Assembly: GCA_963805605.1 (NCBI GenBank)
Contig: CAWDUX010000002.1
Coordinates: forward strand, 1,488,001 to 1,552,000
Source: Actinocatenispora sp963805605
GTDB taxonomy: Bacteria; Actinomycetota; Actinomycetes; Mycobacteriales; Micromonosporaceae
Direction of reading: 5' to 3'
DNA length: 64,000 nucleotides
Part shown: positions 26,818 through 33,076 of the stretch, in pieces
How positions within the stretch are numbered: position 1 is the first letter of the stretch
How the letters are laid out: every line of letters begins with the position of its first letter
Notes under the pieces: model-generated
The model's input: the letters and a program-made list of their open reading frames with translations, nothing else
Told to the model about the DNA's origin: nothing
Databases searched by the model: none
Program-made: the position numbers and the translations under genes

Positions 26818-27654
26818 ATGACGACACGGCCGGCCGAGCTGTCCGGGCTCCCGGACCGGTACCTTCCGCTGTACGACCGGGCGATCGAGGTGTTCGCCGG
26901 CGACGACCGGGTACGCGCGGTGTGGCTGCACGGTGCCTGCGGGCGGGGCGCCGCGGACGCCGGCTCCGATCTGGACCTGTCCGTCGCGGTACGCGACGAC
27001 GACTTCGACACGTTCGCCGAGCAGTGGCGCGACTGGCTCGCCGCGATCACCCCGACGGTGGTGGCCCGTTCGATCGGCCCCGGTTCGTTCTACTCCCTCA
27101 CCCCGACCTGCGAACGTCTCGACGTCATCTCCCGCCGGGTCAGCGCGCTCCCGGACACCGGCAGCACGCTGCGCCGCCGCGTCGTCGTGCTCGACAAGGA
27201 CGGTCTGGACGCCCTGGTGCCAGCACCGGACGATCCCGGCCCGGACACCGCACGGATCGGCTGGCTGATCGAGGAGACGCTGCGGCAGCAGGCCAACTGG
27301 CCGGTGGTGCACGTACGGCAGGACTGGCTACTCGGCCAGGTCGGTGTGCAGTCGGTCCAGCTGATGCTCTACGAACTGTTCACCGAGGCCAACAAGCCGA
27401 TGCCGGGTATGGGCCCCAAGCAGTGGAGCGCCAAGCTCACCGCGGCCCAGCGCGCGACGTTGGCGGCGCTGCCGGCACCCACCGCCGATCCGGCTTCGCT
27501 GGACCATGCGCGCGACGTGGCCATCACCGTCTTTCTGCGGGAGGCCAGGTCGATCGCCGCCGCGACCGGTGTCGGCTGGCCCGCCGAGCTCGAAATGGCC
27601 GTCCGCGGGTATCTCGCCATCGAGGGCTTCACCCTGGGTCGCAACGACGGATGA
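26818..27654 (+). CDS. Nucleotidyltransferase-fold protein
   Basis: A 278-residue soluble protein. The N-terminal domain has the minimal nucleotidyltransferase signature: AVWLHGACGRGAADAGSDLD followed by LSVAVRD, i.e. G-x-G then a Ser-Asp-x-Asp metal site. The helical C-terminal domain (LIEETLRQQANWPVVHVRQDW, LMLYELFTEANKP) resembles aminoglycoside or tRNA-type nucleotidyltransferase helper domains. Substrate unknown. ATG 26818 sits 10 nt after GGAG; another ATG at 26809 would be too close to it. Confidence 0.7.
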   Translation: MTTRPAELSGLPDRYLPLYDRAIEVFAGDDRVRAVWLHGACGRGAADAGSDLDLSVAVRDDDFDTFAEQWRDWLAAITPTVVARSIGPGSFYSLTPTCERLDVISRRVSALPDTGSTLRRRVVVLDKDGLDALVPAPDDPGPDTARIGWLIEETLRQQANWPVVHVRQDWLLGQVGVQSVQLMLYELFTEANKPMPGMGPKQWSAKLTAAQRATLAALPAPTADPASLDHARDVAITVFLREARSIAAATGVGWPAELEMAVRGYLAIEGFTLGRNDG

Positions 27655-27696
27655 CTCCGGCGCCAAAACCGGTGGATCCGTTGCGCGGCAGGGCCC

Positions 27697-27702
27697 TACG
27701 CT
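27697..27702 (+). promoter_or_regulatory. -10 box giving a leaderless transcript
   Basis: TACGCT is followed by seven bases (GGCGGCC) and then ATG 27710 of the GNAT-like gene, so the mRNA should start at or next to the start codon. No ribosome binding site is present, which agrees. Confidence 0.5.
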
Positions 27703-27709
27703 GGCGGCC

Positions 27710-28444
27710 ATGGCTTTCGAGGTGGTCACGTCCTCCGACACTCCGCACCTCGACGAGCAGACCGCCACGGCACTGCGCGAGGTGTGGCCGGAGTTCATCT
27801 TCCACGATCCGGTCGCGGCCGGGTATATCGGCCGGGTGCAGGAGTTCTTCGCCGGATACGACCTGCGGCTGTTGCAGGACGGTGCCGTGGTGGCCGGCTG
27901 CTGGGGCGTGCCGTTCCGCTGGGACGGCACCGTCGCCGATCTGCCGGACGGTTACGACGGGGCGCTGGTCCGCTGTGTCGAGGAGCACGAGCAGGGCATC
28001 GAACCCAACACCATGGGCATCATGGCGGCTGCGGTGGCAGCGGGGAAGCAGGGCGCGGGCCTGGCCGGCAGGGTCCTGACCGCGCTGAAGGCCAGGGCCA
28101 CCGACGCCGGGCTCACCGCCGTGGTGTGCCCGGTACGGCCGACGCTGAAGGTCCGCTACCCGTTGACCCCGATGGCGGACTTCGCCACCTGGACCCGGGA
28201 CGACGGCCTGCACCTCGATCCGTGGATCCGCGCCCATCAGCGGCTCGGCGCCACGGTTCTCGCCCCGGCGGAACGCTCCATGGTCATCACCGGCACCGTG
28301 GCGGAATGGGAGAGCTGGACGGAGATGGCCTTCCCGCAGACCGGTCGGTACGTCGTGCCGCAGGCACTGGATCTGGTGGAGATCGACCGCGAGGCCGATC
28401 GCGGGGTCTACCAGGAGAGCAACCTGTGGATGCGACACCTGTGA
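27710..28444 (+). CDS. GNAT-type acyltransferase-like protein
   Basis: A 244-residue protein with an acetyltransferase-like core: EVWPEFIFHDPVAAGYIGRV, a strand pair around LRLLQDGAVVAGCWGVPFRW and the CoA-loop-like region MAAAVAAGKQGAGLAGRVLTALKARATDAGL, where A-G-K-Q-G-A-G-L replaces the usual Q/R-x-x-G-x-G/A. It has a long C-terminal extension with Trp-rich segments. Probably cytoplasmic; substrate unknown. Start ATG 27710 with a leaderless -10 box. Confidence 0.65.
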   Translation: MAFEVVTSSDTPHLDEQTATALREVWPEFIFHDPVAAGYIGRVQEFFAGYDLRLLQDGAVVAGCWGVPFRWDGTVADLPDGYDGALVRCVEEHEQGIEPNTMGIMAAAVAAGKQGAGLAGRVLTALKARATDAGLTAVVCPVRPTLKVRYPLTPMADFATWTRDDGLHLDPWIRAHQRLGATVLAPAERSMVITGTVAEWESWTEMAFPQTGRYVVPQALDLVEIDREADRGVYQESNLWMRHL

Positions 28445-28523
28445 CCTCCACGGTGCCGATCGGGCGTTGACGCCACTACGATCGGTCCGTGGGCACTGGC
28501 AGCGAGGGACCGGCGGCGCGGCG

Positions 28524-29120
28524 ATGAGCGAGTCCGCCGACCCGGATCTCTGGTTCCCGGACGATCCCGCCCGGATCGTGCTGGCACCGGCGCGCCAGCG
28601 CGACCAGTTGCGCGGCAGCCGGGTCGTCACCGGCCATTCCGACCACGGCTGGCGCTACGACCTGCGCGCCGATGATCCGGTGGACGCCGAGGGCCAGCGG
28701 CTCGTACCGGTGCTGCCCGAGGCCGACTACTACCGTGCGGAGCTCGAGCAGGTCGAGGTGTTCGCGCCGCTGATACCGCTGGATCGGGTCTGGGTCGAGC
28801 AGGTGGACCTGTCGCGGGATGCACCGTCGAGCGACGGGAAACCTCGCGACCTGCTGTCCAGGCTGGTCACGCTCGACTCGCCACCGACCCGCGAACCGGT
28901 ACCGGCCCGCGAGGTGATCGGGCTGGCCGGCCGCCGGGTGGTGGTCGTGTCGCCGACCAACGAACGGCGCGACCTGCGGGCCACCACCGAGCCCTACCAG
29001 AACGACGACGGCACGATCAGCGTGCGGGTCTGCGACGAACCCGACTGGTACCGCTGGGCATTCACCGGCCAGCCGGCCCGCGGTACCGAAGTTCCGGTCT
29101 ATCTGATCTGGGCGGAGTGA
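28524..29120 (+). CDS. Hypothetical soluble protein
   Basis: A 198-residue acidic protein, no membrane segment and no recognised domain. It contains many charged/aromatic strands (WFPDDPARIVLAPARQRDQL; GWRYDLRADDPVD; VIGLAGRRVVVVSPTNERRDL; VRVCDEPDWYRWAFTG). ATG 28524 is assumed; the frame opens earlier at TTG 28467. It stands 6 bp before a damaged membrane-protein gene and could have been in an operon with it. Confidence 0.5.
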   Translation: MSESADPDLWFPDDPARIVLAPARQRDQLRGSRVVTGHSDHGWRYDLRADDPVDAEGQRLVPVLPEADYYRAELEQVEVFAPLIPLDRVWVEQVDLSRDAPSSDGKPRDLLSRLVTLDSPPTREPVPAREVIGLAGRRVVVVSPTNERRDLRATTEPYQNDDGTISVRVCDEPDWYRWAFTGQPARGTEVPVYLIWAE

Positions 29121-29126
29121 GCTGCC

Positions 29127-29676
29127 ATGACCCCACCCACGATCGGCCTGGACAGACCCTCGACCACGGCAGGAAAGAAGCCGCCCAAGGTCAAGCCACC
29201 GATCCGCCGTACCTTCGGCGCCATGGTCGGCTTCCTCGGCCTCGGCGCGGTCGGCCTGGTCGCCGTACTCGCCCTGGCCGCCGGCATCTACATCTTCCAG
29301 GACGCGTACAAGGCCGGCCATCAGGCAACGCCGACGGAGGCTGTGGACTCATTTCTTGACGCGACGCTGAACGAGAGAAATGAAGTTCTCAGAGAAGTAC
29401 CTGTGTCGAGGTTCTCCCGTCGGCAAGCAGACCCGTTAGATCATCGGAAAGATCAAGAGCTTCCAGAAAGCCCAGTCCCGGAACTTCCTCACCTACAACT
29501 GGGATCAACCCAAGCTCGTCCACCGACGGGGCGACACCGCGCCAGGTCACCGCACAGAGCCAAGCTCGACCACCTTTGGTCGATCCACCACCAACAACCC
29601 ACCCATCCAGTGGACGTTCGACATGCGCAACCAGAGTGGTTGGAAGGTCTGCGGGCTGAAGACCCCGACGTCATGA
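29127..29676 (+). pseudogene. Decayed gene for a single-pass membrane protein
   Basis: The first 75 residues are intact: a basic cytoplasmic N-terminus, one helix (AMVGFLGLGAVGLVAVLALAAGIYIF) and the start of an external domain (EAVDSFLDATLNERN). After about 29370 sense is spread over several frames: the +1 frame gives KYLCRGSPVG, then an in-frame TAG at 29437, then SFQKAQSRNFLTYNWDQPK and finally PPIQWTFDMRNQSGWKVCGL before TGA 29674-29676. The last stop overlaps the next gene's ATG (ATGA), so the original gene ended there. More than one indel is needed. Either real decay or poor sequence. Confidence 0.65.
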
Positions 29677-31157
29677 CCACCGACAGCTCCGACCAGCCCG
29701 AGCCGCTCCCGTTCGTGCACCGGATCACCAAGTACGATCCCGCCGACCGTGACAGGTCCGGCTGTTACCTCGGCTCCGAGGACGTGGTCAGCGACCACGG
29801 TCCGGTCGAAGCGGCCTACCTGGAAGCAATCGCGGCCTTCGCCGACGGCACCGGCATCGACCACTTGGCCGTACGTGAGCCACACGTGGCTGGTTTCGTC
29901 AATTTCGGCGTGGAGCCACCCGTACCGGGACATGGTCTGGCGCAGCTCTTTCCGCCGGATCTCAGCGGATTCCACGACGGCGCGGAGGTGTCGGTCGCGG
30001 TCGCGCTGGAACTGGTCCGGGCCATGCTCCGGGACAGCGGGGCGTGGTGCCGGTTAGAGGTTGCGAGAAGGTTCGCCGTACACGTCGGGTACGACCAGTA
30101 CGTCTACGTGGGCAGCAACGTCCCGTGTGAGGCGGCGCTGGAACGCACCCGGGCGCTCGGACTGTTCCCGGAACGGTTGGACGCGTCCCCCTACGACATC
30201 GAGATCGAACCGGGCGAGCAACGACCCGCCGCCGACGACTTCTGGGACCATCTGCGTTGGCGCGTCACCACCGGGCCGGCCCTGCTCCTTGAAGAGATGC
30301 TCGTTGGCAACGTTTCCCGCTGGCACCGACTTACTGCGGACGGTCTCGCCGCCGTACGATCTGACCTCGTGCCCCGCGCGATACTGACCGTGTGGCCGGA
30401 TCTGTCCTCCGACGTCGAGGCGGTTCTGGCCTCCCTGCCGGACGAAGGCCTGATGGAATTCGTCTGGGAGCAGGATCATGGCCGGATCAGCAGCGTCGTC
30501 GCGGACGAGACCGAGTTCGCGGAGCTGGCCGAGACGGTCCGTGCGGCACGGGCTGCCGCGATACTGCCGCTGGATGTCGAAGGGCGCCAACCCCTACTGA
30601 CCGCCGTACTGCCGGACAGCGACGGCGTGCTGCGGGCGCGGTGGCGGACCGAGCCGACCGCGAGCGATCGACGCTGGGCGGTGCTGAAAGGACTGCGCCC
30701 GGGTCAGCTCCGTACCGGCACAGTGACCGCGATGGCAGATTCCGGCGTCATGTCCGTCGACCTCGGCGGCTGCATCGCGACCAGCGATGTGTCTGGATGG
30801 TCGAGCCAAGCACCCGCAGCCGTCGGCCAGGAGATCACCGCTACGGTCCTCGATGTCGACCTGGTACGCGAACGCGTCACGCTGGCGCTCGCGTCAGTGG
30901 AGGGGTCGGCCCGGCGGAATATTACGTGCGCCGGGCCGACCACCAACAGCTCAGTCGGGTACGGGCGCGGTGAGTGCGGCTTCCCAGATGGTGCCGGCCG
31001 AGTTGGTCTCCTCGACCAGTACCAGTTGTGCCGTCAGATGTGCCGCGATGACAGCGGCACCGGCTGCCAGCGAGTCCACATCGGACAGATCGGTACGCAG
31101 ATAGCGCACGGTGAAGCGTTCCGGCGCATCATCGTGAGTCAGCAGCGTGCCGGATGA
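29673..31157 (+). CDS. S1-domain RNA-binding protein
   Basis: The N-terminal 260 residues match a family common in Streptomyces and relatives (FVHRITKYDPADRDRSG, SDHGPVEAAYLEAIAAFADG, VREPHVAGFVNFG, AVHVGYDQYVYVGSNVPCE). A C-terminal S1-like OB domain follows (GLRPGQLRTGTVTAMADSGVMSVDL ... VGQEITATVLDVDLVRERVTLAL, ending about 30897). The frame then runs another 250 bases through a strong hairpin and antisense to the next gene before it stops, so the natural stop just after the S1 domain has probably been lost. ATG 29673 overlaps the previous stop. Confidence 0.75.
   Translation: MTTDSSDQPEPLPFVHRITKYDPADRDRSGCYLGSEDVVSDHGPVEAAYLEAIAAFADGTGIDHLAVREPHVAGFVNFGVEPPVPGHGLAQLFPPDLSGFHDGAEVSVAVALELVRAMLRDSGAWCRLEVARRFAVHVGYDQYVYVGSNVPCEAALERTRALGLFPERLDASPYDIEIEPGEQRPAADDFWDHLRWRVTTGPALLLEEMLVGNVSRWHRLTADGLAAVRSDLVPRAILTVWPDLSSDVEAVLASLPDEGLMEFVWEQDHGRISSVVADETEFAELAETVRAARAAAILPLDVEGRQPLLTAVLPDSDGVLRARWRTEPTASDRRWAVLKGLRPGQLRTGTVTAMADSGVMSVDLGGCIATSDVSGWSSQAPAAVGQEITATVLDVDLVRERVTLALASVEGSARRNITCAGPTTNSSVGYGRGECGFPDGAGRVGLLDQYQLCRQMCRDDSGTGCQRVHIGQIGTQIAHGEAFRRIIVSQQRAG
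30905..30940. terminator. Bidirectional hairpin terminator
   Basis: A perfect 12-bp inverted repeat, GTCGGCCCGGCG and CGCCGGGCCGAC, around a 12-nt A/T-rich loop. It lies between the end of the S1 domain coding region and the stop of the convergent small gene (30951), a natural place for a shared terminator. Confidence 0.75.
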
Positions 31158-31248
31158 TGTTGTAGCCGGACAACTGGTCCAGGTCGGCCCAGTCGATCTG
31201 GATGCTCGGTCCGTGGTAGACAGTCACCGGGTCGGACGGGTTGGTCAT
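30951..31248 (-). pseudogene. Small protein gene interrupted by a one-base frameshift
   Basis: ATG 31248, with GGAG 6 nt upstream, opens a frame (TNPSDPVTVYHGPSIQIDW, DLDQLSGYNIIRHAA) that stops at 31129. The neighbouring frame carries on with clear coding character (THDDAPERFTVRYL, DVDSLAAGAAVIAAHL, LVLVEETNSAGTIWEAAL) to a TGA at 30951. The span is 298 bases, one over 99 codons, so one extra base near 31135-31145 joins them into a 98-residue protein. No known family. It lies downstream of a GntR-type operator and gene and may be its target. Confidence 0.6.
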
Positions 31249-31375
31249 GGCTTCTCCGTTCGGCTCACGGGCCGGGACGCGTGGCCTGCAAGCTTTGCGC
31301 GTCCTGGCCCTCTGGTATCGATAGCGCTCGCGGGACGACGACTGAATGTCAGGCGAGCACGACTCAGAGATACGT

Positions 31376-31413
31376 GACTTTCTCGGGAAAGTCAACTCTT
31401 GGTCGGGAAAGTC
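31376..31413 (-). promoter_or_regulatory. Palindromic operator for the GntR regulator (plus degenerate second copy)
   Basis: GACTTTC-TCGG-GAAAGTC (31376-31393) is a perfect 7+4+7 palindrome. A degenerate copy with an intact right half (TCGGGAAAGT, 31403-31412) lies 20 bp away, two helical turns. The same core occurs in front of the GntR gene at 32223-32238. The site lies upstream of the small gene starting at 31248 and downstream of the gntR stop, so it probably controls the small gene. Confidence 0.6.
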
Positions 31414-31438
31414 GACAGACTCGCGGAGAAGCTGCCGA

Positions 31439-32185
31439 TCACGCCGAGAAGCTGTAGTCGAGCAGGTAGGCGCTGCAGTCGAGAACCATCCGGTTCACCT
31501 CCACGCACTGGCCGTCGGCCGTGTACGCATGGCGGGTCAGCTCCAGCACCGGCACTCCGGCCGGAAGTAGCAGGTCGCGCATCTCCGGCCTGGTCGGCAT
31601 TCGACCCCGGAGATGCTCGGTGAACCGCGTCGGCGCCCGGTCCAGCTCTGCGAGCCGCTGGTAGGAGCCGCCAGGACCGCTGTTCACCAGGGCGATCGCC
31701 GTCGCGCGTACCAGATCCGCCGGGTAGTAGCTGACGGCCAGTTGGACGGGCTGGTCCTCCACCAGAAAGCGTCGCGACCTCGATAGCACCTCGTCAGCTG
31801 GCGCGAGCCTCAGCGGCTCGGTGACCCACTCCGGCGCCCGTCCGACCTCGATCACGACGTCCACGACGCGTACGCGATCAGTCGTGTCCGCATCATGGAT
31901 CGTCTGCCCGGCACCCCACCGCTCCCGGGACAGCCGGGCCGGCGAGCTGCGCCGGATCGTGCGGAACTCCCGCACCCGGGCGGACGTGCCCTGCCTGGTG
32001 ACGACAACTCCGGACGCGCGGAGTACATCCATCGCCGAGGCCACAGTGGATTTCGAGACGTTGTACTGGGCCATCAGTTCGCTGATCGACGGCAGGAGAT
32101 CACCAGGACCCAGCTCGCCGCTGTCGATCCGGGCGAGGAGGTCGTCGGCGATCCGCTGGTACGCGCCTCCCTTGCCGCTCGGCAT
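31439..32185 (-). CDS. GntR-family transcriptional regulator (HutC/UTRA type)
   Basis: A 248-residue regulator: a winged-helix GntR domain (AYQRIADDLLARIDSGELGPGDLLPSISELMAQYNVSKSTVASAMDVL) in residues about 7-70, then a UTRA ligand-binding domain (about 85-245), with the closing LELTRHAYTADGQCVEVNRMVL typical of the HutC subfamily. ATG 32185 lies after AGGGGTGG. Two copies of the palindrome ACTTTCTCGGGAAAGT flank the gene, consistent with autoregulation and control of the next gene. Ligand unknown. Confidence 0.9.
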   Translation of the reverse strand: MPSGKGGAYQRIADDLLARIDSGELGPGDLLPSISELMAQYNVSKSTVASAMDVLRASGVVVTRQGTSARVREFRTIRRSSPARLSRERWGAGQTIHDADTTDRVRVVDVVIEVGRAPEWVTEPLRLAPADEVLSRSRRFLVEDQPVQLAVSYYPADLVRATAIALVNSGPGGSYQRLAELDRAPTRFTEHLRGRMPTRPEMRDLLLPAGVPVLELTRHAYTADGQCVEVNRMVLDCSAYLLDYSFSA

Positions 32186-32203
32186 CCGCGCCACCCCTCG
32201 AAA

Positions 32204-32238
32204 CTTCACTAGTGAAGAGCCAACTTTCTCGGGAAAGT
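32204..32238 (-). promoter_or_regulatory. Two palindromes in the gntR upstream region
   Basis: ACTTTC-TCGG-GAAAGT (32223-32238) repeats the palindrome found before the small downstream gene, 38 bp upstream of the gntR ATG. Beside it, CTTCACTAGTGAAG (32204-32217) is a second perfect 14-bp palindrome. The first is the likely GntR operator; the role of the second is unknown. Confidence 0.6.
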
Positions 32239-32288
32239 GGGCACCTTGCAGCGTACTTCGAGTGGCGGCAGCACGGGAACACGCCGAA

Positions 32289-32319
32289 GGCCCGGACACG
32301 CGAGGAACGTGACCGGGCC
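32289..32319 (-). terminator. Hairpin terminator after folE
   Basis: GGCCCGG (32289-32295) and CCGGGCC (32313-32319) can pair around a 17-nt loop, 18 bp beyond the folE stop. It suggests that folE transcription ends here and does not reach folP. Confidence 0.5.
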
Positions 32320-32336
32320 GGAGCGTGCAGGATGAA

Positions 32337-32987
32337 CTAGCGGCCGAGGACCAGGGACATCGCTTCGGCGCGGGCGGCGACCGAGCGTTCGAAGTGGCCG
32401 CGGACGGCGGAGGTGACGGTACGTGAGCCGGGCTTGCGGATGCCGCGCATCGACATGCACAGGTGCTCGCAGTCGACGACCACGATGACGCCGCGCGGGT
32501 CGAGCCGCTCGGTCAAGGTGTCGGCGATCTGCGAGGTGAGGCGCTCCTGCACCTGCGGGCGGCGGGCGTACGCCTCGACGAGGCGGGCCAGTTTGGACAG
32601 CCCGGTGATGCGGCCGTGTGCGCCGGGGATGTAGCCGACGTGCGCGACGCCGTGGAACGGCAGCAGGTGGTGCTCACAGGAGCTGTACACCTCGATGTCG
32701 CGGACCAGCACCAGCTCGTCGTGATCCTCTTCGAACATGGTGGTCAGTACGGCGGCCGGGTCGACGCGCAGCCCGGCGAACATCTCCGCGTACGAGCGCG
32801 CCACCCGGGCCGGCGTCTTGCGCAGCCCGTCACGCTCGGGGTCCTCGCCGATCGCGATGAGGATCTCGCGTACCGCCTTCTCGATGCGGTCGAGGTCGAC
32901 GGACTTCTCCACCGGTCCGCCGTTGAGCCCACCGCTGATCAGGCGGGCGGCGACGTGGTCGATGTCCAGGTCCGCTTCGTCTGTCAC
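32337..32987 (-). CDS. folE: GTP cyclohydrolase I
   Basis: A 216-residue enzyme making 7,8-dihydroneopterin triphosphate from GTP, the first step of folate synthesis. Zinc and active-site motifs are present: SSCEHHLLPFHGVAHVGYIP, GLSKLARLVEAYARRPQVQERL and VDCEHLCMSMRG. GTG 32987 is preceded by GGGAGG 6 nt upstream. It sits after ftsH on the same strand, with a strong hairpin between the two genes. Confidence 0.97.
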   Translation of the reverse strand: MTDEADLDIDHVAARLISGGLNGGPVEKSVDLDRIEKAVREILIAIGEDPERDGLRKTPARVARSYAEMFAGLRVDPAAVLTTMFEEDHDELVLVRDIEVYSSCEHHLLPFHGVAHVGYIPGAHGRITGLSKLARLVEAYARRPQVQERLTSQIADTLTERLDPRGVIVVVDCEHLCMSMRGIRKPGSRTVTSAVRGHFERSVAARAEAMSLVLGR

Positions 32988-33016
32988 GGCAACCTCCCGA
33001 GATGTCCGGCGAATAC

Positions 33017-33047
33017 GACGCGAGCCCGGCGGGGCCGGGCTCGCGTC
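33017..33047 (-). terminator. Strong hairpin between ftsH and folE
   Basis: A perfect 14-bp inverted repeat (GACGCGAGCCCGGC and GCCGGGCTCGCGTC) with a GGG loop starts 30 bp after the ftsH stop. It probably ends most ftsH transcripts and uncouples folE from the upstream genes. Confidence 0.8.
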
Positions 33048-33076
33048 ACTTCATGCTGTGTGTTCCGGTCCGAGGA

